Source: Streptomyces sp. 1-11
Lineage (GTDB): Bacteria > Actinomycetota > Actinomycetes > Streptomycetales > Streptomycetaceae
NCBI RefSeq assembly: GCF_007176755.1
Contig: NZ_BJTV01000004.1
Location: 1 to 64,000, forward strand
DNA length: 64,000 bases
Direction of reading: 5' to 3'
The notes under the pieces are model-generated. The model was not told the origin of the DNA. It did no database searches and saw nothing but the letters and a program-made list of their open reading frames with translations. Below, piece after piece: positions 33,676 through 43,732 of this stretch. Numbering within the stretch: the first letter of the stretch is position 1; the number at the start of each line of letters is the position of its first letter. The translations under genes were made by a program, and so were the position numbers.

Positions 33676-34740
33676 GTGCACGGTGAGTACAAGGTGCCCG
33701 GCGGCAAGCTGGTCGTCGTGGACGTGGCGGCCGAGGACGGCGTGCTGCGCGACGTGCGCGTGGCGGGCGACTTCTTCCTGGAACCGGACGAGGCGCTGGA
33801 CGCGGTGAACCGCGCGCTCGAGGGCGCTCCCGCGGACACCGACGCGGCCGGGCTCGCCGCCCGGATCGACGCGGCGCTGCCCGCGGGCACGGTCATGTAC
33901 GGCCTGACCTCGGAGGGCGTCGGGATCGCGGTGCGCCGGGCGCTGGCGCACGCCACGGACTGGACCGACTACGACTGGCAGCTCATCCATGAGGGCCCGC
34001 AGCCCCCGGCGCTGCACATGGCCCTGGACGAGGTCCTGACCGCCGAGGTGGCCGCGGGCCGCCGCCCGCCCACGCTGCGGGTCTGGGAGTGGGGCGCGCC
34101 CTCGGTGATCATCGGCAGCTTCCAGTCGCTGCGCAACGAGGTGGACCCGGAGGGCGCCGCCCGGCACGGCATCGAGGTGGTGCGGCGGATCTCCGGCGGC
34201 GGCGCCATGTTCGTAGAGCCGGGCAACACCATCACCTACTCGCTGTCGGTGCCCGAGTCGCTGGTGCAGGGCCTGTCCTTCCAGGACAGTTACGCCTACC
34301 TGGACGACTGGGTGCTCGGCGCCCTCGGCGAGATGGGCATCCGCGCCTGGTACCAGCCGCTGAACGACATCGCCACCGACCAGGGCAAGATCGCGGGCGC
34401 GGCGCAGAAGCGGATCGTCGGCCCGGGCGGCGGCCCGGGGGCCGTGCTGCACCACGTGACCATGTCGTACGACATCGACGCGGACAAGATGGTCGAGGTG
34501 CTGCGTATCGGGCGGGAGAAGCTGTCCGACAAGGGGACCAGGAGCGCGAAGAAGCGGGTCGATCCGCTGCGCCGGCAGACGGGGCTGCCGCGGGACGCGG
34601 TCATCGGGCGGATGATCGAGTCGTTCCGGGGGCGGTACGGCCTCGTGGACGGCAAGGTGACGCCGGAGGAACTGGCGCGGGCCGAGGAGCTGGCGCGGAC
34701 GAAGTTCGGCTCGCCGGAGTGGACCGCCCGCGTTCCCTGA
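33676..34740 (+). CDS. Lipoate--protein ligase family protein with N-terminal accessory domain
   Basis: 354 residues. Residues 1-90 (GEYKVPGGKLVVVDVAAEDG, then VRVAGDFFLEPDEALDAVNR) match the small LplB/C-terminal accessory domain of lipoate ligases. From residue about 95 the BPL/LplA catalytic domain follows: LHMALDEVLTAEVAAGRRPP, WEWGAPSVIIGSFQS, VRRISGGGAMFVEPGNTITY and DQGKIAGAAQKR with the catalytic Lys. The enzyme would attach lipoate to E2 or GcvH proteins, probably via lipoyl-AMP. The domain order is reversed relative to E. coli LplA, where the accessory domain is C-terminal. The start GTG 33676 has GAGGGAGG upstream. Confidence 0.88.
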   Translation: MHGEYKVPGGKLVVVDVAAEDGVLRDVRVAGDFFLEPDEALDAVNRALEGAPADTDAAGLAARIDAALPAGTVMYGLTSEGVGIAVRRALAHATDWTDYDWQLIHEGPQPPALHMALDEVLTAEVAAGRRPPTLRVWEWGAPSVIIGSFQSLRNEVDPEGAARHGIEVVRRISGGGAMFVEPGNTITYSLSVPESLVQGLSFQDSYAYLDDWVLGALGEMGIRAWYQPLNDIATDQGKIAGAAQKRIVGPGGGPGAVLHHVTMSYDIDADKMVEVLRIGREKLSDKGTRSAKKRVDPLRRQTGLPRDAVIGRMIESFRGRYGLVDGKVTPEELARAEELARTKFGSPEWTARVP

Positions 34741-34900
34741 CCGGACATAGCGGAATTTTCAACATGGCTTCCGAGGGCCTGAGTTACCGGCCGGGCACAC
34801 AGCGAGTTCGCCCTTCCGCCGCACAGTCAGCCGTGTGACACTGTCGTCCCAGCCCACCCGCGGAACCCTTCCGCGCCCCCTCCCCCACGAGAAGTGCGCC

Positions 34901-35566
34901 GTGCGTTCACTGCCTCTGCCGCTCGCCCTGACCGCGCGCCTGACGCCGGTCGCCGTGCTCGCCTGCGCCGGCTGGGCTCTGTCCTCGGGTCCGGCCGCGC
35001 CGGCGGCCGCCGGCGACCGGCCGGCCCAGCAGACGCCCACCGGTGCGGCGTCCGCGCCGTCGTCCACGGCGGCGTCGAAGTCGTACTCCGCCGCCCCCGC
35101 CCCCTGCTCCAGTGTGCCCGCGGCGACCGTCAAGTCCCTGGTGCCCGGGGCGAAGACGGCGGGCAAGGAGATCCCGTCGACGGACACCGCGCTGCGCCGC
35201 ACCTGCTCCTGGAACGCCCTCGAGGGCTACGACTACCGCTGGCTCGACGTCTCGTTCGAGATCACCGCGTCGGACGAGGCGGCGAAGAAGGAGTACCAGC
35301 AGCGCGTCACCGAGAAGAGCGGCGGTGGCCCCGTCCCGGGCGTCGGTGACGCGGGCTACTCGGTCGTGAACCTCAGCACCGAGAGCAAGCAGGAGACCCG
35401 CGAGGGCGTGGTGCTGATCCGGGCCTCCAACGCGCTGGTCGTCGTCACCTACAACGGCAGCGACTTCGAGACCAAGAAGGCGCCGAGCACCGACGAGATC
35501 AACAAGGGCGCCATCAAGGCGGCGAAGAGCGCCGTGGCCGCCCTGCGGCCGGGCGGGTCCGGCTGA
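34901..35566 (+). CDS. Secreted or lipid-anchored protein, DUF3558-like
   Basis: 221 residues. The N-terminus RSLPLPLALTARLTPVAVLA is a signal peptide followed by CAGW, so lipidation at that Cys is possible (VLAC is a loose lipobox). A Thr/Ser/Ala/Pro-rich spacer of about 45 residues leads to a domain with two Cys (PCSSVPA and RTCSWNA), probably disulfide bonded, and VPGVGDAGYSVVN, as in DUF3558-type exported proteins. Function unknown. The start GTG 34901 was chosen because it begins the signal sequence directly. Confidence 0.7.
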   Translation: MRSLPLPLALTARLTPVAVLACAGWALSSGPAAPAAAGDRPAQQTPTGAASAPSSTAASKSYSAAPAPCSSVPAATVKSLVPGAKTAGKEIPSTDTALRRTCSWNALEGYDYRWLDVSFEITASDEAAKKEYQQRVTEKSGGGPVPGVGDAGYSVVNLSTESKQETREGVVLIRASNALVVVTYNGSDFETKKAPSTDEINKGAIKAAKSAVAALRPGGSG

Positions 35567-35665
35567 CCGGCGTCCCTCGGGAGCGGGTGAGCGGTCGGCC
35601 GGCCCGAGCGGGCTGCCGTCCAGGCTGTCACCCGTGAGGTCGGACGAGGCCCGCGGTGGAGGGCG

Positions 35666-35703
35666 CGGTCCGCCCCGGCGGCGCCGGCCGCCGGGGCGGA
35701 CCG
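35666..35703. terminator. Bidirectional terminator hairpin
   Basis: CGGTCCGCCCCGGCGG at 35666-35681 pairs perfectly with 35688-35703 around a 6-base loop. It sits between the convergent secreted-protein and permease genes and probably ends both transcripts. Confidence 0.85.
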
Positions 35704-35706
35704 GTC

Positions 35707-37245
<1,539 letters not shown>

Positions 37246-37326
37246 GGGCGGGCCAATCGGGGTGAGAGTGGGTCGGGAGAGGCCGTGCGGGCGGCGCATG
37301 GGGGGTGCGCGGGCGGGCGCCCTGTG

Positions 37327-37359
37327 CCCCCTTCCCGGGGCCGGAGCGCGGGAAGGGGG
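37327..37359 (-). terminator. Intercistronic hairpin between LLM oxidoreductase and permease
   Basis: CCCCCTTCCCG at 37327-37337 pairs perfectly with CGGGAAGGGGG at 37349-37359. It lies 22 bases beyond the LLM stop and may cause partial termination or protect the upstream mRNA; the permease would then be expressed at a lower level. Confidence 0.65.
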
Positions 37360-37380
37360 AGACCAACGGGGAGGTGACGG

Positions 37381-38400
37381 TCAGGCGTTGACCGCCGGGA
37401 TCACCCGGGAGCCGTAGGCGTCGATGACGGCTTCCTGGGCGTCGTGCATGTCGTACACGGCGAACTGGTCGACGCCCAGCTCGCGCAGTGCGTTCAGCTT
37501 CTCGATGTGCTTCTCGGCCGGCCCGATCAGGCAGAACCGGTCGACGATCTCGTCGGGCACGAACCGGGTGTCGGGGTTGCCGCTGCGCCCGTGGTGGGCG
37601 TAGTCGTAGCCCTGGCGGGCCTTGATGTACTCGGTGAGTTCGTCGGGTACCTGGGCGGAGTGCTCGCCGTACCTGGCGACCAGGTCGGCGACGTGGTTGC
37701 CGACCATGCCGCCGAACCAGCGGCACTGCTCGCGGGCGTGGGCGAGCGCCTCGGGCGAGTCGTCTTCGGTGACGTAGGCGGGGGCGGCCACGCAGACGGT
37801 GACCTCGGACGGGTCGCGGCCGGCGGCGGCGGCCGCGTCCTTGACGGCCTTCACCATGTACTCGGTGAGGTAGAGGTCGGCGAGCTGGAGGATGAAGCCG
37901 TCGGCCTCCTCACCGGTCATCTTCAGCGCCTTGGGGCCGTACGCGGCCATCCACACCGGCAGTTCGGAGCCGGGTGCGACCCACGGGAAGCGGATCTTCG
38001 TGCCGCCGAGGTCGGCCTCCTCGCCCCGGCCGAGGGCCCGGATGACCTTCATGGCCTCGCTGATCCGGGCCAGGGTGTTGGGCTTGCGGCCGGCGACGCG
38101 CATCGCGGAGTCGCCGCGGCCGATCCCGCACACCGTGCGGTTGCCGAACATGTCGTTTAGCGTGGCGAAGGTGGAGGCGGTGACCTCCCAGGTGCGGGTG
38201 CCCGGGTTGGTGACCATGGGGCCGACCCGCAGCCTGGTGGTGTTCGCGAGGATCTGGCTGTAGATCACGAACGGCTCCTGCCAGAGCACGGCGGAGTCGA
38301 AGGTCCAGCCGTGGGTGAAGCCGTTGCGCTCGGCCCGCTTCATCAGGCTGACGACGCGGGAGGCCGGCGGGTCGGTCTGCAGGACGAGTCCGAAGTCCAT
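37381..38400 (-). CDS. LLM-class (F420-type) oxidoreductase, TIGR03842-like
   Basis: 339 residues of the bacterial-luciferase-like TIM-barrel family. MDFGLVLQTDPPASRVVSLM followed by KRAERNGFTHGWTFDSAVLW, the cofactor segment RVGPMVTNPGTRTWEVTAST and GIGRGDSAMRVAGRKP agree with the F420-dependent subfamily that I recall sitting beside dihydropyrimidinase genes. In E. coli the LLM enzyme RutA opens the uracil ring; a comparable redox step here is inference. It starts 11 bases after the hydantoinase stop, so it is operonic. Confidence 0.87.
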   Translation of the reverse strand: MDFGLVLQTDPPASRVVSLMKRAERNGFTHGWTFDSAVLWQEPFVIYSQILANTTRLRVGPMVTNPGTRTWEVTASTFATLNDMFGNRTVCGIGRGDSAMRVAGRKPNTLARISEAMKVIRALGRGEEADLGGTKIRFPWVAPGSELPVWMAAYGPKALKMTGEEADGFILQLADLYLTEYMVKAVKDAAAAAGRDPSEVTVCVAAPAYVTEDDSPEALAHAREQCRWFGGMVGNHVADLVARYGEHSAQVPDELTEYIKARQGYDYAHHGRSGNPDTRFVPDEIVDRFCLIGPAEKHIEKLNALRELGVDQFAVYDMHDAQEAVIDAYGSRVIPAVNA

Positions 38401-38411
38401 GGGCGCCGCTC

Positions 38412-39815
38412 CTAGTTGAGGTACTGACAGGTGGTGCGCGGAGTGAAGGCGCCGTGCCCGGCGCGCCCGGTGAACTCCCGCTGGTCGATGACGACTTCGC
38501 CGCGCGAGAGCACGGTCTCGACCCGGCCGGTCGTGCGCCTGCCCTCGTAGGCCGAGTAGTCGACGTTCATGTGGTGCGTCGCGGCTGACATGACCTGCTC
38601 GGCGTGCGGGTCGTAGACGACGACGTCGGCGTCGGCGCCCGGGGCGATGGTGCCCTTCTTGGGGTAGAGGCCGAACATGCGGGCCGGGGTGGCGCAGGCG
38701 ATCTCGATCCAGCGGCGCCGGGAGATGTGCCCGTCGACGACGGCCTGGTGCAGCAGGTCCATGCGGTTCTCCACGCCCGGCAGCCCGTTGGGGATCTTCG
38801 AGAAGTCGCCCCGGCCCAGCTCCTTCTGGCCGGTGAAGCAGAAGGGGCAGTGGTCGGTGGAGACGACCTGCAGGTCGTTGGTGCGCAGGCCGCGCCACAG
38901 GGCCGCCTGGTGCTCCCGGGGGCGCAGCGGGGTGGAGCAGACGTACTTGGCGCCCTCGAAGTCCGGTTCGGCGAGGTTGTCGGTGGACAGGAACAGGTAC
39001 TGCGGGCAGGTCTCGCCGAAGACGTTCAGTCCCGTGTCCCGTGCCCTGGCGAGTTCGGCGACGGCCTCCTGCGCCGAGACGTGCACGACGTACAGCGGGG
39101 CCCCGGCGACCTGGGCGAGCCGGATGGCGCGGTGGGTGGCCTCGGCCTCCAGCAGCGCCTTGCGGACCTCCCCGTGGTAGCGGGGGTCGGTCTCGCCCCG
39201 GGCCAGCGCCTGCTCGACCAGGACGTCGATGGCGATGCCGTTCTCGGCGTGCATCATGATCAGCCCGCCGTTCTCGGCGGCGCGCTGCATGGCCCGCAGG
39301 ATCTGGCCGTCGTCGGAGTAGAACACCCCGGGGTACGCCATGAACTGCTTGAAGCTGGTCACGCCCTCCTCGACCAGCAGGTCCATCTCCTTGAGCGTCT
39401 CCTGGTTCACGTCGGAGACGATCATGTGGAAGGCGTAGTCGACGGCGCAGTTGCCCTCGGCCTTGGCGTGCCAGGCGTCCAGGCCCTCGCGCAGGGTGCC
39501 GCCGACGCTCTGGATCGCGAAGTCGACGATGGTGGTGGTGCCGCCCCAGGCGGCGGCGCGGGTGCCGGTCTCGAAGGTGTCGGCGGCGGTGGTGCCGCCG
39601 AACGGCATCTCCATGTGGGTGTGTCCGTCGACCCCGCCCGGGATGACGTACTTGCCCGTGGCGTCGATGACCCGGCCGTCGCCGAACGCCTCGGCGGCCG
39701 GGGTGCCGGAGGCGGCGAGGGCGGCGATGCGGCCGTCCTCGATCAGGACGTCGGCGTGGATCTCGTCGGACGCGGTGATGACGAGACCACCGCGGATGAC
39801 GGTACGGCTGCTCAT
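38412..39815 (-). CDS. Dihydropyrimidinase / D-hydantoinase
   Basis: 467 residues of the cyclic amidohydrolase family. VIPGGVDGHTHMEMPFGG holds the first metal His pair, GVTSFKQFMAYPG the Lys that is carboxylated to bridge two metals, MMHAENG and VVHVSAQEA the later His ligands, and VSTDHCPF the catalytic Asp. It opens dihydrouracil or 5-substituted hydantoins to N-carbamoyl compounds, the step before the nitrilase-family carbamoylase encoded 31 bases upstream. Residues and length are normal, so activity is expected. The start ATG 39815 is conserved in form (MSSRTVIRGGLVITASDEIH). Confidence 0.94.
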   Translation of the reverse strand: MSSRTVIRGGLVITASDEIHADVLIEDGRIAALAASGTPAAEAFGDGRVIDATGKYVIPGGVDGHTHMEMPFGGTTAADTFETGTRAAAWGGTTTIVDFAIQSVGGTLREGLDAWHAKAEGNCAVDYAFHMIVSDVNQETLKEMDLLVEEGVTSFKQFMAYPGVFYSDDGQILRAMQRAAENGGLIMMHAENGIAIDVLVEQALARGETDPRYHGEVRKALLEAEATHRAIRLAQVAGAPLYVVHVSAQEAVAELARARDTGLNVFGETCPQYLFLSTDNLAEPDFEGAKYVCSTPLRPREHQAALWRGLRTNDLQVVSTDHCPFCFTGQKELGRGDFSKIPNGLPGVENRMDLLHQAVVDGHISRRRWIEIACATPARMFGLYPKKGTIAPGADADVVVYDPHAEQVMSAATHHMNVDYSAYEGRRTTGRVETVLSRGEVVIDQREFTGRAGHGAFTPRTTCQYLN

Positions 39816-39846
39816 GGTCCCTCTCCTCCCAGGGTGGGCGCTGCGG

Positions 39847-40689
39847 TCAGGGCGCGGTCAGCGGCGTGTAGGCGCCGGGCGCCCGGTCGCGGTAGAACTG
39901 CCAGCGGTCGCGGACCTCGCGGAGCTTGGCCAGGTCCAGGTCGCGGACGACGAGTTCGGGCTCCTTGTCGCTCGCCACCTCGCCGACGAACTGGGCCTCG
40001 GGGTCCACGAAGTAGGTGGTGCCGTAGAAGTCGTTGTCGCCCAGGTCCTCCACGCCGACCCGGTTGATCGCGCCGACGAAGTACTCGTTGGCGACGGCCG
40101 CCGCCGGCTGTTCGAGCTGCCACAGGTAGCGGGACAGGCCGCGCGAGGTGGCCGAGGGGTTGAAGACGATCTCGGCGCCCGCGAGACCCAGCGCCCGCCA
40201 GCCCTCGGGGAAGTGGCGGTCGTAGCAGATGTAGACGCCGATCCGGCCGACGGCGGTGTCGAAGACGGGCCAGCCGCTGTTGCCCGGCCGGAAGTAGAAC
40301 TTCTCCCAGAACCCCTGCACCTGGGGGATGTGGGTCTTGCGGTACTTGCCGAGGTAGGAGCCGTCCGCGTCGATCACGGCGGCGGTGTTGTACAGGACGC
40401 CCGGCTGCTCCTCCTCGTACATGGGCAGGACGAGGACGATGCCCAGCTCCCGTGCCAGCGTCTGGAAGCGCCGGACGGTGGGGCCGTCGGGGATCCGCTC
40501 GGCGTACTCGTAGAAGGCCTTGTCCTGCACCTGGCAGAAGTAGGGGCCGTAGAACAGTTCCTGGAAGCAGAGGACTTGGGCGCCCTGCGCGGCCGCGTCG
40601 CGGACCGCCTGCTCGTGGACCTGGATCATCGACTCCTTGTCGCCGGTCCAGGCGGTCTGGAAGAGGGCGGCACGGATCACTCGGCTCAT
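39847..40689 (-). CDS. Nitrilase-family amidohydrolase (beta-ureidopropionase-like), copy 1
   Basis: 280 residues with the complete Glu-Lys-Cys triad: VLCFQELFYGPYFCQVQ (Glu), GKYRKTHIPQVQGFWEKFYF (Lys) and VYICYDRHFPEGWRALGL (Cys). GPYFCQV and the N-terminal FQTAWTGDKESM resemble beta-ureidopropionase/N-carbamoyl-amino-acid amidohydrolases, which release beta-alanine or amino acid, CO2 and ammonia. It is the first gene of the distal part of the catabolic operon, following a 155-base gap with phased repeats. A close paralogue lies at 43729. Confidence 0.9.
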   Translation of the reverse strand: MSRVIRAALFQTAWTGDKESMIQVHEQAVRDAAAQGAQVLCFQELFYGPYFCQVQDKAFYEYAERIPDGPTVRRFQTLARELGIVLVLPMYEEEQPGVLYNTAAVIDADGSYLGKYRKTHIPQVQGFWEKFYFRPGNSGWPVFDTAVGRIGVYICYDRHFPEGWRALGLAGAEIVFNPSATSRGLSRYLWQLEQPAAAVANEYFVGAINRVGVEDLGDNDFYGTTYFVDPEAQFVGEVASDKEPELVVRDLDLAKLREVRDRWQFYRDRAPGAYTPLTAP

Positions 40690-40754
40690 CGGGACCTCCG
40701 GTCGCTCGGTGTACGGCGAGAGTAGGAAGCCCGGTGGGCCCGTTTGAGTTGCAG

Positions 40755-40849
40755 CGTGTCACGTCCGCGGGCGGTCGGCGTGCCACCGTGTCACGTGTTC
40801 CCCGGTCCATGTTTCACCGCCGTTTTCGCAGGTCGTCGCATGTTTCACC
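40755..40849. promoter_or_regulatory. Four phased repeats, operator candidates in the pyrimidine-catabolism operon
   Basis: CGTGTCACGT occurs at 40755-40764 and 40787-40796, and CATGTTTCACC at 40808-40818 and 40839-40849. The four starts are 32, 21 and 31 bases apart, close to whole helical turns, and all share a GTG/T-TCAC core. The last copy overlaps the end of the pucR gene. They precede the nitrilase gene at 40689 and are the best candidates for PucR binding. Confidence 0.55.
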
Positions 40850-42431
40850 CCTGTTGCGCGTCATGCGCGAGGAGCGCGATGTGCACGGAGGCCGCCTGTT
40901 CGAAGTCGTCGAGGTCGACGCCCAGCCGTGCCTGTATGGCCTCCAGCCGGCGGTAGAGGGCGGGCCGGGAGACGTGGTGGAGCTGGGCGGTGCGGGACTT
41001 GTTGCGGCCCGTGGCCAGATACGTCCGCAGCACGTTCAGCAGTTCCCGGTCGGCCGCGCACAGCAGCCCGTCGAGCTCCCGCTCGGCGAAGGACTGCACA
41101 TGCGGGTCGTCGCGCAACAGCCTTACCAGACCGCGCAGATGGACGTCGCGCAGCCGGACGACGGCCGGCAGGCCGAGCACGGCGGAGGAGTCGGCGACGG
41201 CGTCGGCGACGTGCCGCGCCTCCCGCAGCCCCGCGGGCACGTCCTCCCAGACGGTGCGCGGATCGGCGGCGGCGACCACGGCGTTCGGCGCCCCGCTCTC
41301 CGTCCGCAGCCGTGCGGCGAAGTGCGCGGTCAGCGCCTCGGCGTGCTGGTCGCGGGCGAGGCTGAGCAGCACGGCGGTGGCGCCGTCGGCCAGTTCGGCG
41401 ACCAGCCCGGACAGTCCGAGCAGCCGCAGCGTCCGGTCGAGCCGGACCGGCTCCCCGCCGGGCACGACGAGGGGGACGAAGGTCCGCCGGTTGACCGGCA
41501 GCCCGGCCGCCCGGGCCCGGGGCAGCAGTTGCCGGGCGGGCACCACCCCGGAGACGAGGTCGGTGAGCAGGCTCTGCGCCGACTGTTCCTCCCAGGTGCG
41601 GGCGGAGCCGCCGCCGAGCATGCGGTGCAGCACCAGCGCCTCGGCGGTCCGGTCGGCGAGCATCCGGCCGGTGGCCGTGTCGCCCCGGTATCCGCACAGC
41701 AGCAGCCGGCCCCACCGCTCGCCGCGCCCGCCGAGCTCGGCGCGGACCCAGCCGTCGCCCTCGCTGCCTCCGGCCTGGCGGGCGATCCGCTCCCAGTCGC
41801 GCAGCACGTCGTCCACCGCCGGCCGCTCCCCCGCGGTGGCGAGGACCCGGTGGGCGAGGTTGGTGACGACGACGGGGCAGCCGCTGTGCTGGGCGGCCTC
41901 GTCGAGCAGGCGCTGCAGCGGAGCACCCGCGGTGATCAGCCCGGTGAGCGCGGTGCGAACGGCCTCCGACAGGCTCACGGCGGCGAACTTGCGCCGCACC
42001 AGCCGCGACTGGACCTCCTCGGTCAGCTCGGCGAACGGGAACGGCCGGTGCAGCACGACCATGGGCAGCCCGCACCGCTCGGCGGCCCGGCGCATCACCT
42101 CGGGCGGTGCGGGAAAGGCCCGGCCGAGCCCGAGGACGACGGCCGCGGCCTCCGCCCGGTGCAGGGACTGGACGTACTCGGCCTGCTTGGCCTCGTCACC
42201 GGCCAGCAGCACCCCGGTGGTGAGCACCATCTCGCCGCCGGTGAGCATCACCCCGACGTCGGCGGCCTCGGCCACGTGCACCCAGCGCACCGGCCGGTCG
42301 AGCTGCCCGGCTCCGGCCACCACCTCGGGCTCGCCCGCGAGCACCCGCTCCAGGGTGAGCACCTGCCGGACGGAGAGGACGGGTTCCAGCGGCTGCCAGC
42401 CGGGGTGCCGGGAGTGGGAGGTGGTGGTCAT
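40845..42431 (-). CDS. PucR-family transcriptional regulator
   Basis: 528 residues. The PucR ligand domain (SVRQVLTLERVLAGEPEVVA, GGEMVLTTGVLL) fills the N-terminal 150 residues. The C-terminal CdaR/PucR helix-turn-helix reads LLNVLRTYLATGRNKSRTAQ, then LHHVSRPALYRRLEAIQARL. In purine and pyrimidine catabolism PucR proteins usually sense the nucleobase or its breakdown product. Here it sits in the middle of the catabolic operon. The start ATG 42431 begins 18 bases after the aminotransferase stop. Confidence 0.9.
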   Translation of the reverse strand: MTTTSHSRHPGWQPLEPVLSVRQVLTLERVLAGEPEVVAGAGQLDRPVRWVHVAEAADVGVMLTGGEMVLTTGVLLAGDEAKQAEYVQSLHRAEAAAVVLGLGRAFPAPPEVMRRAAERCGLPMVVLHRPFPFAELTEEVQSRLVRRKFAAVSLSEAVRTALTGLITAGAPLQRLLDEAAQHSGCPVVVTNLAHRVLATAGERPAVDDVLRDWERIARQAGGSEGDGWVRAELGGRGERWGRLLLCGYRGDTATGRMLADRTAEALVLHRMLGGGSARTWEEQSAQSLLTDLVSGVVPARQLLPRARAAGLPVNRRTFVPLVVPGGEPVRLDRTLRLLGLSGLVAELADGATAVLLSLARDQHAEALTAHFAARLRTESGAPNAVVAAADPRTVWEDVPAGLREARHVADAVADSSAVLGLPAVVRLRDVHLRGLVRLLRDDPHVQSFAERELDGLLCAADRELLNVLRTYLATGRNKSRTAQLHHVSRPALYRRLEAIQARLGVDLDDFEQAASVHIALLAHDAQQG

Positions 42432-42448
42432 CGCCGTCGACCCGCTCT

Positions 42449-43732
42449 CTAGTACGTGCTCCTCAGCGCGCGTTCCAGGATCGCCGCGCCCTCCTCCGCC
42501 TCCGCCACGGTCAGGGACAGCGGCGGGGCGATGCGCAGGGCGCTGGTGCTGTGGCCGCCGCCCTTGCCGATGAGCAGGCCGCCCTCGCGGGCCGCCTCCA
42601 GGACGGCGGCGGCCGCCCTGGGGTCGGCCTCGTCGGTGCCGGGGCGCACCAGTTCCACGCCGATCATCAGTCCGCGCCCGCGCACCTCCCGGACGCCGGG
42701 CAACTGCGCGCCGATCGCCCGCAGCCGTTCCAGGAGCATGCCGCCGACCCGCCGGGCGTTGCCCTGGAGGTCGTGTTCGACGAGGTAGCCGAGGTTGGCG
42801 AGGCCCGCGGCCATGGTGATCTGGGTGCCGCCGAAGGTGGAGATGCTGTTGGCGTCCAGGCAGTTCATGATCTCGGCGCGCGCGATCACCCCGCCGATGG
42901 ACATGCCGTTGCCGATGCCCTTGGCGAAGGTGACGATGTCCGGCGGGCCGCTGCGGGCGTGCGCCTGCCAGCCCCAGAAGTGGTCGCCGGTGCGGCCCCA
43001 GCCGGTCTGCACCTCGTCGCTGATCCAGAGGATGCCGTGGGCGTTCAGCACCTCCCGGAAGGCGGCGTACAGCCCGTCCGGCGGGGAGGTGAAGCCGCCG
43101 ACGCCCTGGATCGGTTCGGCGATCAGCGCGGCGGGGGGCCGGGTGTGTCCGAGGACGTCCTTCAGGTCGGCCACGCAGGCGTCGATGAACGCGCGGTCGT
43201 CGAGATCGGCGAACGGGCCCCGGCCGCGGACGCCGCCGTGGACGTACAGGGTCTGCAGCGGGGAGAGCGAGGTCGGGGACCAGCCGCGGTTGCCGGTGAT
43301 GCCGACGGTGCTGAAGGAGCGGCCGTGGTAGCTGTTGCGCATGGCCAGGACGGTGTTGGTGCGCCGGTGGGTGGTGGCGAGCAGCAGGGCGGTGTCGTTG
43401 GCCTCGGTGCCGGAGGTGGTGAAGAACACCCGGGCGTCCGGGATGCCACTCAACTGCGCGATGCGCTCGGCCAGTTCGACCATGGGCCGGTTGAGGTACA
43501 GGGTCGAGGAGTGGATGATCCGGCCGGCCTGCTCGGTGACGGCCTTGGTGACCTCGGGCAGGGCGTGCGCGGTCATCGTGGTGAGGATGCCGCCGAAGAA
43601 GTCGAGGTACCGGTTGCCGACGGAGTCCCAGACGTGCCGGCCCTCGCCGTGGGTGATCTCCAGCGGCTCGTCGTAGTAGAGGGCCAGCCAGTCGGGCAGG
43701 ACGCCGCGGTGGCGGGCGTAGAGGTCGTTCAC
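42449..43732 (-). CDS. Class III aminotransferase (beta-alanine/omega-amino acid type)
   Basis: 427 residues, fold-type I PLP enzyme. FFTTSGTEANDTALLLATTH binds the cofactor phosphate, WISDEVQTGWGRTGDHFWGW holds the Asp that contacts the pyridine nitrogen, and IVTFAKGIGNGMSIGGVIAR the Schiff-base Lys. Class III members transaminate beta-alanine or beta-aminoisobutyrate to semialdehydes, the expected last step of reductive pyrimidine catabolism. The ATG overlaps the previous nitrilase stop by four bases. Confidence 0.92.
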   Translation of the reverse strand: MNDLYARHRGVLPDWLALYYDEPLEITHGEGRHVWDSVGNRYLDFFGGILTTMTAHALPEVTKAVTEQAGRIIHSSTLYLNRPMVELAERIAQLSGIPDARVFFTTSGTEANDTALLLATTHRRTNTVLAMRNSYHGRSFSTVGITGNRGWSPTSLSPLQTLYVHGGVRGRGPFADLDDRAFIDACVADLKDVLGHTRPPAALIAEPIQGVGGFTSPPDGLYAAFREVLNAHGILWISDEVQTGWGRTGDHFWGWQAHARSGPPDIVTFAKGIGNGMSIGGVIARAEIMNCLDANSISTFGGTQITMAAGLANLGYLVEHDLQGNARRVGGMLLERLRAIGAQLPGVREVRGRGLMIGVELVRPGTDEADPRAAAAVLEAAREGGLLIGKGGGHSTSALRIAPPLSLTVAEAEEGAAILERALRSTY

